A DNA stretch of 64,000 bases, taken from the NCBI RefSeq assembly GCF_045679555.1, contig NC_092087.1, forward strand, positions 85,094,447 to 85,158,446, in the 5' to 3' direction. The DNA is from Salvelinus alpinus. Lineage: Eukaryota; Chordata; Actinopteri; Salmoniformes; Salmonidae. The notes beneath the pieces are model-generated. The model was not told the DNA's origin. It saw only the letters and a list, made by a program, of their open reading frames with translations, and did not search any database. Shown in pieces: positions 1 to 12,897 of the stretch (within the stretch, counting starts at the first letter, position 1; each line of letters opens with the position of its first letter). The position numbers and the translations under genes are program-made.

Positions 1-222
1 TCCTCCGCCGCCCGCGTAGGATTCAGCACCATGGAGAGCGCCCAATGTACCAGCGTGAGCCACGGAGCCCAGGGAAAACAAGGGCTCAGCAGACAGAGTC
101 GCGTTGTCGGACAGGTCCTGGGGCGCGGCAGCTTTCCGCGGGTAAACACTGGCGATGATGCAGATGGCCGCGCCGAGGAAGACCACGGATCCAGCACCGA
201 CCAAGACTACAACGAACTTCAT
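1..222 (-). CDS. nptxr: Neuronal pentraxin receptor, first coding exon (partial)
   Basis: Reading from the ATG at 222 down to the window edge gives 74 codons beginning MKFVVVLVGAG, then a hydrophobic stretch VVFLGAAICIIASVYP. This closely follows the N-terminal signal-anchor of vertebrate NPTXR (MKFLAVLLAAG...FLGAVICIIASV). The anchor holds this pentraxin in the neuronal membrane, where it clusters AMPA receptors with secreted pentraxins. After the anchor comes a low-complexity linker with an N-glycosylation site (NAT), as in the family. The pentraxin domain lies outside the window. The next gene, cbx6, is on the same strand, as in the human CBX6-NPTXR pair, which supports the call. Fish may keep duplicate copies (a/b); which one this is cannot be said. 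Confidence 0.82.
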   Translation of the reverse strand, partial: MKFVVVLVGAGSVVFLGAAICIIASVYPRKAAAPQDLSDNATLSAEPLFSLGSVAHAGTLGALHGAESYAGGGG

Positions 223-790
223 AGCGGCAGAGTGGCGAGATAGGCTAAAGCGATCGATAGATTAGCCTGCAAATCAGAGATCAAATTCCGTTGGAAAGAT
301 ATATTCTACTGAAAAATAAGGTCAGTTTTCCCCCCTCACAATCTAGATTACATTAGGCTATGAGAATGCTATAGCCAACATCACTCGTGCGATTTCATAA
401 TCCGCTCCTCGATAGCCTATCAGTTGATTAATCTACCTGCTTTTTTATATGATTAAATAAAACGAATAACCTAGGCCTATATTATAATACGCCCCCTCGC
501 CCCCAAAACACCTCCAAACGCGCAGAAAACAAACGACAGTGGTTGACAGACGCGTTTGTTGCCTTTTTATCTAAATGTAGAAATACCGATTGTTCTGTCA
601 GCAGGCCTAAATCGAAAGACCGTCTCCCTCTCTCGGTGTTGCTAAGCTCCGCTCCTATCCTCCGTCCGTAGTTACTATGGGAACCGTGACAGAGTAGGCG
701 GGGAGACAGACGAGGGAGTGGAGGGTGTGTGTGTGGGATGCGTCATTGGAGGTGAAGAAGCAAATAACATTATAAACAGCATCTAATACG
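223..790 (-). promoter_or_regulatory. nptxr 5' flank / probable promoter region
   Basis: This non-repetitive stretch lies immediately upstream of the nptxr start codon. CpG-containing GC-rich segments (about 500-550 and 620-720) fit a promoter or 5' UTR, but no TATA box in a convincing position and no initiator were identified. The assignment rests on position only. Confidence 0.35.
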
Positions 791-796
791 ATAGAG

Positions 797-1004
<208 letters not shown>

Positions 1005-1172
1005 GGCCAAAATACTACACCATTTATGGATTGTGTGTGTGTATGTGCGCGCTTACAGCAGATGCGTGTATGAGGCATACATCCTCTATTACCAGACCGG
1101 AACATAAACCCACACTTACGATATCCCCCACGCACAGCACGAGTCTAGTCTGCCTGGACAATATGCTCTAGT

Positions 1173-2235
1173 AAATCAAATCAAATGAAACGTTATTGGT
1201 TGCGTACATATTCTGCAGATTTTATCGCAGGTGCAGCGAAATTGTAATGTTTTTAGCTCCAGCTGTGTAGTAATATCTAACAACACAAAACAATACAGAC
1301 AAATCCCCGCACTCAGAACAGCCTCACTCTGTCGGGGCGTTCCACAGGGATGCTGGCCCAAGTTGGCACCAATGCTTCCTATAGTTGTGTCAAGTTGGCT
1401 GGATGTCCTTTGGGTGATTTACCATTCTTGATACACACAGGACACTGTTGAGCGTGAAAAACCCGGCAGTGTTGCAGTTCTTGGCACAAGCCAGTGTGCC
1501 TGGCATAGCTGTTCAAAGGCACTTAAATATTTTTTCTTGCCCATTCACCCTCTGAATGTCACACATACACAATCCATGTCTCAATTATCTCAAGGTTTAA
1601 AAATCCTTCTTTAACCTGTCTCCTCCCCTTCATCTACACTGATTGAAGTGGATTTAATAAGGGACATCAATGAGGGATCATAGCTTTCATTTGGATTCAC
1701 CTGGTCAGTCTGTCATGGAAAGAGCAGGTGTTCATAATGTTTTGTATACTCAGTGTATATATATGATGGTGTGCATAGGCAGTATGGACAGTTAATGAAT
1801 AGAAAACGTGTGTACAGCAATAGTTAGGATAAGCCTTGACTAGAATACATTATATACATATGAAGTGGGTAAAACACTATGTAAACATGATTAAAGGGAC
1901 CAGTGTTCCATGACTATGTACATAGGGCAGCAGTCTCTAAGGTGCAGGGTTGAGTACCGGGTGGTAGCCGGTTAGTAACAGTGACTAAGTTCAGGACAGA
2001 GCACTGAGGCCGGCTAGTGGTGACTATTTAACAGTCTGAAGGCCTGGAGATAGAAGCTGTTTTTCAGTCTCTCAGTCCCAGCTTTGATGCACCTGTACCG
2101 TCTCCGGGTTCTAGATGGTAGCAGGGGGGGAACAGGCCATGACGTGGGTGGCTGAGGTCCTTGATGATCTTCTTCTTCCTGTGACACCAGGTGCTGTAGA
2201 TGTCCTGGAGTGGCAGCCATCCCACTAGGAAGTCC
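1173..2235 (-). mobile_element. L2-like salmonid LINE, 3' fragment (copy A), split by a Tc1-like element
   Basis: The left edge (aaatcaaatcaaatg...) is the reverse complement of the LINE 3' terminus. On the minus strand near 2020-2130 the C-terminus of its reverse-transcriptase ORF can be read (RYRCIKAGTERLKNSFYLQ). The same motif closes the plus-strand copy at 12898-15225 (KRYRCTKSGTNRTLNSFYP). The fragment is 5'-truncated and cannot be active. A Tc1-like fragment interrupts it at about 1335-1762. Confidence 0.75.
1335..1762 (-). mobile_element. Non-autonomous Tc1-like element, fragment
   Basis: The right end contains ttcataatgttttgtatactc, the terminal inverted repeat type seen complete at 40380-40928. 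The interior shares cctgtctcctccccttcatc and the 'gggatcatagcttt' segment with that element in inverse orientation. The left end is not clear. Confidence 0.65.
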
Positions 2236-2550
2236 CATCTGTCCAGTCCCTAAACTGCAATGGGAGGCCAGCCAGAGATGGGGAGAGGAGAGAGGGTGAG
2301 GAGAAGGGAGGATGGGCTGGTTCTGGGAGAGAATGGAGGAGGAATGGGGAGACCAAACTAGAGAGGATTGAGGCCATCCAGAGCAGGGCTGGCTGGGGTC
2401 GGGAGAGGGGACCACGGTGGCCTGCCAGAGTATGGGCTGGGCTGGATGGGAGAAGGTGGTAGAAGAGTTGAGGACATGGATGCTAAAGGGAGATGAAGGA
2501 TTGCAGGTGAGGAGTGTGGTAGAATAGGACGATAGTAGACAAGGCATACA
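2236..2550. other. Unassigned GA-rich intergenic DNA
   Basis: A purine-rich stretch between two LINE fragments. No gene, repeat boundary or RNA signal was recognised. Confidence 0.4.
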
Positions 2551-2795
2551 AATCGAATCACATTTTATTGGTCACATACACATGGTTAGCAGATGTTAAT
2601 GCGAGTGTAGCGAAATGCTTGTGCTTCTAGTTCTGACAGTGCAGCAATATCTAACATGTAATCTAACAATTTCACAACTACCTAATACACACAAATCTAA
2701 AGGGGTGAATGAGAATATGTACATAGAAATATATGGATAAGCATGACAGAGCGGCATAGGCAAGATGCAATAGATGGTATAAAATACAGTATATA

Positions 2796-4379
<1,584 letters not shown>

Positions 4380-4922
4380 TACATGTGATATGAGTAATGT
4401 AAGATATGTAAACATTAGTAAAGTGGCATTATTTTGAGTGGTATTGTATAAAGTGACTAGTGATCCATTTAATAAAGTGACCAGTGATTGGGTCTCAATG
4501 TAGGCAGCAGCCTCTGAGTTAGTGGTGGCTGTTTAACAGTCTGATGGCCTTGAGATAGAAGCTGTTTTTCAGTCTCTCGGTCCCAGCTTTGATGCACCTG
4601 TACCGACCTCGCTTTCTGGATTATAGCGGGGTCAACAGGTAGTGGCTCGGGTGGTTGATCTTTTTGGCCTTCCTGTGACATCGGGTGCTGTAGCTATCAT
4701 GGAGGGCAGGTAGTTTGCCCTAGGTGATGCGTTGTGCAGACCACACCACCCTCTGGAGAGCCTTGTGGTTGAGGGCCATGCAGTTGCCATACCAGGCTGT
4801 GATACAGCCTGACAGGATCCTCTCAATTGTGCAATCTGTAAAAGTTTGTCAGGGTTTTGGGTGACTGTTGCATCTTCCTCACCAGACTGTCTGATGTTTG
4901 TCTGTGATGTGTATACCTAGGA

Positions 4923-5250
4923 AGTCTCCCGGGTGGCGCAGTGGTCTAGGGCACTGCATCGCAGTGCTAGCTGCGCCACCAGAGTCTCTGGGTTCGCGCC
5001 CAGGCTGGGCTGGGTTCGCGCCCAGGCTCTGTCGCAGCCGGCCGCAACCGGGAGATCCGTGGGGCGACGCACAATTGGCATAGCGTCGTCCGGGTTAGGG
5101 AGGGTTTGGCCGGTAGGGGTAGGGATCCTTGTCTCAGTATGTAAAAATGTAATAAAATGTATGCACTCTACTGTAAGTCGCTCTGGATAAGAGCGTCTGC
5201 TCTTGGCCGGTAGGGATATCCTTGTCTCAGTATGTAAAAATGTAATAAAA
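4923..5250 (+). mobile_element. tRNA-derived salmonid SINE
   Basis: The head has RNA polymerase III box A (TGGCGCAGTGG) and box B (GGGTTCGCGCC) in the spacing of a tRNA. A segment around box B is duplicated (gggttcgcgcccaggct twice). The 3' part contains tgtaagtcgctctggataag, a tail common in salmonid SINEs. It sits in LINE copy B. It is not a functional tRNA: the cloverleaf cannot be closed after the anticodon arm. Confidence 0.75.
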
Positions 5251-5299
5251 GGTCAGAGAACTCCTCTGTAAAGAACTGAAGAGATGAACGACAAAAGGA

Positions 5300-7402
5300 A
5301 CTGTCTTGGAGGTGTTTTTTATTAAAAGCCTCGCACAACAGAACATATACAGGAAGCAACAACGAACGAACGTCAACATGACCACGCTCACCTTACCTGT
5401 ACAATAAGGGTTCGCAAAACATGCTTCAGCTACATTATCACAACGTTACCATCGACATTATCCTCGTCATTATCATCATTATTACCATTAACACAATTCA
5501 ATGTACATCATTCATATTACCAATATTACGAGACACAAACTGCAGTCTTGACACACATTTATAATTCATTAAAAATCTGGGGTTTTCCATTTTTTATCAA
5601 ACCCATATTGGACATGAATCAAAAACAACAATAACAATCAAAGGTAATTACTAAAAAGGTAAAGCATACACATTACGCTTCATTCAAAAATATATCATGA
5701 GGTACATAAGCAAAAGCCCTCGAAATGAACCCCCCCCCATAAAACAGTTTACATGGACAAACATTTCATATTTGATTCTTCAGGTCGGCTTCTTGTCATT
5801 ACATTAAAGTGCCAATGACATGGCTATTGAAATTACATCCAAAAATTGACAAATTAAAAAAGAAAGATAAAAAAAAAAAAAAGAAATCTAGAGCCCTGCT
5901 TGGTATAAATGTAGGCCACTATGTCAAGTTGTGCTACCTATTTATATCAACTGTTAAAACGTCACCAAGAAGTACATGAACACTCCTTCTACTGGCTTAA
6001 CCAATGAGTCAACAGAATCTACTGGTTTAGCCAATGACAGTCAAGAGAATCTACTGGTTTAGCCAATGACAGTTAAGAGAATCTGTTTTTATCCAGTAAC
6101 AGCTGAATGATGATGCGTTTGTGGTAGGATGTGTATTATTATTATCACAGTATCAAAGACTAGACGACAATCAACCATCTATCTAATACAGTATACGGAC
6201 GAGATGCAGTGGAGTTGGAACTGAGCAGCTATAAGGCAACACATGCTTTTAAATATCGTAATAATATTGTACAAATACACCAGAGAGAGAGAGGGAGGGG
6301 GGCCCTATAGAAACAGGGGCAGCACCAGAAGATGGTCAGATCTGGGACCAGGATATCAGAACGTCAACACAACCTGGTTTAGAAGGCCATTGAGAGGTTA
6401 GGACTACAGGTTATTCCACAGAGAATATCTGGTAGGTACAAACACAAGTGTTCACGGTGGATAGGTGACATACTACATCATCATTAATCCCACTCCATGC
6501 AGTCCACAGCTTAAATAACTAGAGAGTCAGTTTAGAGTCTTGACTGAGGTTCCAGAACACTGAACATTCCGGAATCTTGAAGGCGACAGCGAGTTAAAGG
6601 CAGGCGTTGGAACATGGCAATAAGAAAAGCAATAACTTAACTTTCTATGCTTTCACCACTTATCTGTATTCTTTTTGCAGCTGAATTAACGTTGTGCGTG
6701 CATATAAATATATACTTATACAGGCCTGTGCATTCGAGAGAGGGAAAAAAGAAGGGCTTGTAATTCACATGTGGATATTGGATACGGAAATGATACAGAA
6801 TACGGTTGTTGTCCATAATGGAGTCAAGCGCGTTGCTGAATATCTCAGTGTAGAAAAGCAGTATTGCCGAAGCCCAACAAAGCAAGTGCAACGTCATTTC
6901 ATCACCTCATTTAAACCTTAACGAGTCGGACTTCCAATGGAAATAATGGGTATAAATATGCACAAATAACAAACACTGTTATTGGTTGTATGAATTTCCC
7001 TACAATAAAGATTGAATTGATTTGAACGTTATTATGACTGAAGGTATCTATTGCCAGCCTCCAAACAGTCAAGGTTGTGAGAGTGGACATGGATTGAATA
7101 AACTTTATTGATCCTCAGAAGAGAAATCATGCTGCATAAAGATAGACAATCAGCCTTATTATAGATGTATATTGCACGCCCTGCTCTTAGCTTTTCATAG
7201 TTCTGTTCAAAAAAATAACGCTCTTCTTCAATATTCAATGGCCTGAATTTCATTATTATTGGAAGTTTTTTTTACCTTCTGTGTTAAAATAGCATTACTC
7301 CCTAGCCTGGTCCCAGACAATGACCACAGGAGTTGGCCAAGACAGCACAAACAGATCAGGGAGCCAGGCTAATTCATTCATCTCCACTTCTGTAATCTCT
7401 TC
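5300..7402 (-). other. cbx6: Probable cbx6 3' untranslated region
   Basis: A 2.1-kb, mostly non-repetitive AT-rich stretch directly follows the cbx6 stop codon. On the minus strand an AATAAA signal lies at 5318-5323, a plausible end of the message. No coding exon of another gene was recognised. A short fold-back repeat remnant lies at about 7302-7375 (ggagttggccaagacagcac). Confidence 0.5.
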
Positions 7403-10400
7403 CTATGGCTTGGATTGTGGGAGGTTCTTCAGTGGGGGTGGTGGTGGGGGGGGTGAGGAGGGTGAGGAGGAGGTGGTATTTTCTTGGTGTATTGGTTGGG
7501 GGGAGGAGGGGCGGGATGAGGGGGAGGGGAACTCTTTGATAGTGACGGTGAGGAGGTTGGTGGTGACGTCGGTCACGACCACGTTGGCGCTGCTCGCCAC
7601 CATCTCTGGGTGCCAGTCAGGGTCGCCCTCGGCGGGGACCCTCTGAGAGTTGGAGGTCAAGGGACAGGCGCCAGGGGGGTGAGGAGGGGAGGCGGTACTG
7701 ACGGAGGGCGGCTGGCGTTTCTGCCGGCGCCGACGGCGAAGCTTCCTCTTCCCCTCCTGAGGCGCGGAAAGGTCCAGAGCATCAGCATCATCCTCCTCTT
7801 CATCAAAGGAGGAAGAGGAGGACCCGGAAGCAAAGGAGAGGGAGGCAAGGAGGGGGTTTGGTCCTTGTTCAGCGTTCTGGTTCTTCTGGAGCTCTGGGGC
7901 GTGGCTAGGGGTAGACTGGGCAGAGGAGGCCGAAGCCTGGGCGCCCAAGTTGGGAGCCGACCCAGAGGCCCCAGTGGCGGGTCCAGGAGGGGTAGGATGG
8001 TTCTGGGCGGGTGTGGTGGATCCACTGGAGCTGGAGGGAGAGGGGGGTGGCTGGGTGTCCCTAGCCCCTGAGGTCCCTGTGCTGGAGCCTGTGGCTGAGT
8101 GTGGAAGGTGTAGAGGTCCTGGGCCGCCACACTGGAGACCAAACGGCTTCCCGTACATGGGGAACCCCAGCATGGGCTGGAAGGGCCGGTACGGAGCCTC
8201 TCCACTCCTCTTCCCTATGATCCTATTTCGGGAGGGGATGTTCTGACGACCCCCTTGGAGGGACATGGAGCCGGATGGCGCCCTCCGGTTACCCCCGCCG
8301 CCCCTTCCTCCGCCTCCACTTCCTGGTTTGTCGATGACCTTGAGGTTTAGGATGATGCGACCCCGTTTGACCTCGCGTGGTTTGACGCGACGATTGAGGA
8401 TGCGGACGGTCTCTGAGAAGGGGGAGACGGGGGGCCGCGAGGGGAACCCACTGGGGCCGGAGAAGGATCCGGGAGTGGCCAGGGGGTCGGTGCGAGGTAA
8501 GGGGCGGCGGGACATACTAGTGCAGCGTCGAATGTCTTTCTTCAGCTTGTGTGTCGCTGCCATGGAGTTGAGTTTAGGGGAGGGCGCTGGAGAGGCGGAG
8601 GGGAAGGAGGATGGAGGGGCTCGAGGAGAGGAGGAAGAAGTGGAGCGAGGTGCTCGAGTGGTGGGGGTCTCTTTCTTCTGGGCTCCACGTGCCTGAGAAG
8701 AGAGGAGAGAGATGGAAGTGAGTTGTAAACTCAAAAGGAGAAAATCAGCATCATAACTTCCAGCAGGAAAGGTTTTGTCCTGCTCTTACATTCTCATTGG
8801 GACCGGTAATATATCAGCTAATCCCAATTCTGGTGTGGTTGTGATAGTGGTAGACAAGAACATCCAAAACAATACCTTGGCAGGAAGATTTTTGGGTTTG
8901 GGTCCCCGCTTCTTTGGTCCGTGGAGTTCTCTCTCACGCTCTCTGAGAAAAAAAACCAAAGGGATTACAATTAATCACCCGATAAAGTCAACGTCACAAC
9001 AGTGAAATACGTTACATGTTTTCTTACCCTGACCCTAGCCTGCCTGGATACAATAGGCTGGGATGGGTTGAATTGGGATTGTTTCTTACCCTGACCCTCG
9101 CCTGCCTGGATACAATAGGCTGGGATGGGTTGAATTGGGATTGAGCCAATTATTGAAGTAATAACATCTAGGCCTCCACTGATACAGTTCAAAGCCAACT
9201 GAGGGAGACGTTTATTAATGTAACATCCTGTTTCTCATACATCCCAACTTCCAGTTAGACAGGGATGATCAAAAGACCGGGGGTGGCGCCCCAAAATCGC
9301 ACCCTATTCCCTACGTAGGGCACTACCGTTAACCAAATCCCTATGAGCTCAGGTCAAAAGTAGTGCACTATATCGGCAAAAGGGTGCAATATGAGACAGA
9401 CTGGGTGTGTGAAAGCAGAACAGCGGACCCCAGGACGACTAGCTAGCGGTTGGTTGCTATGGCGTCAGCTCATAGGGATCTGAATGAAGAAAAAACTAAA
9501 AGAATAACAGTTTGACGTTTGTTTGACTAAGACTGGACACACACACACTCACACACTGGATCATTTTAGTTCCATGTAAACACGATCCCTCTAAGCAGCA
9601 GAGTGCTTTGAAGTGGGTTTGGCAGGAAGAGACAAAGAGAGGACTTGCACAGATATAAGACGTTTAAATATAGACGGAGTGAAAGAGAGGGATAGAGAGC
9701 GCAACAGAGGGAACAAGGAGAGAAAGATAGAGGGGAGGTGGATAAATTAGGGAGAACAGGAAAACTGATGTTGGGATGAGAGCGAACAGGAGAGAGAATT
9801 GTGTTAGACTTTTTGATGATTTCTCAAATGTCCTTACCGTGTCATAAACATCACTTGTCTTAAAGGAATTGAATAATGTGTAAGAATTGAAATTCTGTTA
9901 ACTGTTCCACTCACTTCTGTTCAAATCCTGCAATCAGTCTGCCATCCAGGATATTCTCTTCTGGTTCCCAGGTACTGTGTCTAAAGCAAAGAGGTGCCAC
10001 AATTGTTTTATTTCTACATTTACATAACCTGGGTAACAGTATGTTTGTGCTAACATTCCACTCCACGTTTGGCACATGACACGGAGTACAAGGAGTGGAA
10101 TGTTAGCACAAAACAGGTCTGGATTTCAGGCTAACATTTTCATGTTATGGTATAACTTGGAGACGTATAAGTTTATTAAAGATGTAGCTACTAGGATATA
10201 TGTACTATAAAACACAAAATGTCTCTTCAGACAAGGTGATTGTTGGTATGCAAAGATTTACAATTCTGAATGATTTTTTTCGTTAGGAACGCAATCACTT
10301 ACTTCAGTGCCCATCCTTTCCATTTCACTAGGTACTCTAGGCGAGACTGAAGAGAGAAAGGTACAGCGGAATGAGAAAATTCCCAAAAGTGTTCAATACT

Positions 10401-11246
10401 GTATTCAGCCATTTTATAGCTAGTGTATGAGCAGAAATTGCTTCTTATTATCTAGCTATTCATGATCACTAAGATAAATGTTAAGACTAACGTATTACTC
10501 TAAATAATACGTAACTCAATACATTGACTAATATAAACTGGCTCAGTTCTGACTAATAAGTTGGCTGGTATGCTTGTCTTGTTTTGTCATTTTAGAGGGA
10601 AAAGCTGCTACAAAACACCACCATCAAGCAGACACAGACAGGCTGACTAGCAAATTAGTTCCACTGGCATCTGGACAAAACATTTACTCAAGCTAGAGAG
10701 GGAAAACAGATTTAGCTGCTATGTAGCTAAAGTTAATAATGACACACAGTCGACTTTAATGTATGGTTTGGCGAGCTAGCTTATGGTATGCAATCATATA
10801 TTTCTAGTCTAGCTGTCTGGGTAAAAAGTCAAAGACAAAGCATAGATTTGCATTGAACGCAAACCCGGCCTTTATTTTAAACTGGCATTGCTAATTAGCT
10901 AAAGTTTACGTTGGCTTTACACGCCGAGTCATTTGTGTAACGTTAGCTAGCTATTTTTTACGACATTTCACTGCAAACCATCAGCACTGCACACTTGCTA
11001 GCTTCTCGGCTAGCTAAAACGGCTTGCTAGAGAAGCATCTGCTTGCTACTAGCTACAACAAGGCCTCCCCGTTGTCATTAAAAAACAGATCCTCGGTTCT
11101 CGCCCTCGAAGCACGCCGCGGAGACCCTCGCCCACCTCTGCTCTTCTGCAACGACAAAAAAACGGCGGCATGCTCACCTTGCGAACGCGGCGTTTCAGAA
11201 TGGCTTCCGCGGCGAAAACGCGTTCCCCGACCGCAGAGAGCTCCAT
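7403..11246 (-). CDS. cbx6: Chromobox protein 6 (Polycomb PRC1 subunit)
   Basis: Five coding exons on the minus strand: 11246-11178, 10346-10303, 9980-9915, 8942-8876 and 8692-7403. All have GT-AG borders and the total is 1536 nt (511 codons plus stop). The protein opens [20 protein letters not shown] and continues through a chromodomain (about residues 10-60) with the cage-forming YLVKWKGW and [11 protein letters not shown] motifs. This domain reads H3K27me3 for canonical PRC1 in the nucleus. A basic AT-hook-like KKRGPKPK follows, then conserved KKDIRRC and FSETVRI blocks, and near the C-terminus the Pc box [19 protein letters not shown], which binds RING1. FAAEAI, the KKDIRRC block and the Pc box favour CBX6 over CBX2/4/7/8. 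After the Pc box comes a Ser/Pro tail with seven consecutive prolines, differing from the short Gly-rich mammalian tail. The 3' half is GC-rich, giving long false frames on the other strand. Confidence 0.93.
9020..9145. repeat. 63-bp direct duplication in cbx6 intron 4
   Basis: Two adjacent, almost identical copies (around ggctgggatgggttgaattg) lie between cbx6 exons 3 and 4. Confidence 0.85.
9285..9400. repeat. Short fold-back (MITE-like) repeat
   Basis: An imperfect inverted repeat: gcaccctattccctacgtag against agtagtgcactatatcggca...gggtgc. A sister copy lies at 56575-56665. Such 'caccctattccct' palindromes are common in teleost DNA. Confidence 0.55.
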
Positions 11247-11500
11247 CTTTCAGTGCCCGACTGCTCTCTCGGTCCAGACGACCAACTCCACTGTCTGGTG
11301 GCAAAACCAGAACAGACCACTTTCTCTTTCCCCCAAATCTGTCACAGTGGCAGCAGACAGCACAACAGAGCACACACTACACCCCGAAGCAGGAGAAAGA
11401 GGAGCTCTGTCACGTGGACGGGGTCAGCCCCTTCTGGTCGTCCTGGCAACGCAGAAGGCGCTCGACAAGACGCAGAAAGGGCAGGTTAGCGTTTTCCGTC
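11247..11500 (-). promoter_or_regulatory. cbx6: cbx6 5' UTR / promoter region
   Basis: CpG-containing sequence surrounds and precedes the cbx6 start codon, typical of a TATA-less housekeeping-type promoter. No single element could be fixed, so this is by position and composition only. Confidence 0.35.
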
Positions 11501-11603
11501 ATGAATCTTGTTCTGGAAGCAGCTCTGAAGAGTGGTCACTAGCTGGCACAGCCACCAAGTCATACAACCTGCTAACCTTAATATATTAAGTGCACTTTTG
11601 TAC

Positions 11604-11690
11604 TGTTATTGTGCTGCCTTGCCAACTTCTATGGTCATTGTTTAGCGTGACAGTGACCATAGGAGTTGGCAAGACAGCACAAACCGGCAG
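11604..11690. repeat. Palindromic fold-back repeat
   Basis: The arms are gtgctgccttgccaacttct and its near reverse complement ggagttggcaagacagcac, about 30 nt each. A partial copy of the same repeat lies near 7302-7375. Confidence 0.65.
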
Positions 11691-11867
11691 GGACAAGGAG
11701 GAGTCTTGGACACAAATAATCTCTTTGTGTTTTAAAGACCTTTTGTTACAGAAGAAAAAGGAAATGGCGGGCTGCTACCAGTAATTTAGGAGCAGTGGAG
11801 CACTCTTGTTATAGTTGGTTATTTTGCTAATGACAGAGAGAGAGGGAGTATAAACTATACTGAACAA

Positions 11868-12455
11868 AAATATGAAACGCAACATGTAAAGTGTCCCATA
11901 TTTCACGAGCTGAAATAAAAGATCCCAGAAATGTTCCATAAGCTCAAAAAGCGTATTTCTCTCAAATGTTGTGCACAAATTTGTTAACATCCCTGTTAGT
12001 GAGCATTTGATAATTTGTCAAGATTATCCATCCACCTGACAGGTGTGGCATATCAAGAAGATGATTAAACAGCACGATCATTACACAGATGTACCTTGTG
12101 CTGGGGACAAGGTGTAACCACACCAGCCCAGTTCCTCCCCATCAGGCTTCTTCACCTGTGAGATCATCTGAGGGGGGAGGGGTGCTGAGGAGTATTTATG
12201 TCTGTAATAAAGCCCTTTTGTGGGAAAGACTCATTCTGATTGGCTGGGCCTGGCTCCCCAGTAGGTGGGCCTGCTCCCAAGTAGGTGGGCCTATACCCTC
12301 CCAGGCCTACCAAGGCTGTGCCCCTAACCAGTCATGTGAAATCCATAGATTAGGGCCTAATTCATTCATTTCAATTGATTGATTTCCTCATATGAACTGT
12401 TACTCAGCAAAATCTTTGAAATCGTTGCATGCTACGTTTATATTTTAGATCAGTA
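11868..12455. mobile_element. Non-autonomous Tc1-like element (MITE)
   Basis: The left end TACTGAACAAAAATATGAAA and right end ctacgtttatattttagatc form diverged terminal inverted repeats of a common salmonid Tc1-derived family. There is no transposase frame inside. Confidence 0.7.
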
Positions 12456-12514
12456 TGTATACATTTAGAAACAGTGTGTCTGGAAGGATCAGCATAGCAG
12501 CAAGGTCATGCAGA

Positions 12515-12680
12515 AGACCTATTCTATTCTATTTTGTTTTATTCTATATTATTGTATTGTATTGTATTCAATGATATTTTATGATATTTTATTTTATTGT
12601 ATTCTATTGTATTCTATTAAATTCAATTATTGTATTTATTCTATTGTATTATATTCTATTGTATTCTATTACATTTCTGT
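12515..12680. repeat. Degenerate pentanucleotide repeat (TATTC/TATTG)
   Basis: Repeated ttctattgtattctatt-like units; simple-sequence DNA. Confidence 0.85.
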
Positions 12681-12897
12681 CTCTCTGGAAAGTGGATCAT
12701 GTGCAGATGAGTTGCGTTTGGAGGAAATAGTTGTTGTTTAAAAAAAGACGTGTAATCTGATCAAGTCAACTTTTCTCACAGGAGAGCCTTCCCTACTATT
12801 TGAACTGTCAAAATAGATCAAGTTGGCCATTACTCTCTCATCCTCAGCTCAACCCTGGCAGTGTGTCCTAGCCTTAGATGGAGTGAGAGTTAGAATA

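Noticed and set aside
4923-5000. Possible tRNA gene
   Set aside because: Box A and box B are present but the cloverleaf does not close; it is the head of a SINE.
7610-8696. Plus-strand frames of 98-153 codons
   Set aside because: Antisense shadows of the GC-rich last exon of cbx6.
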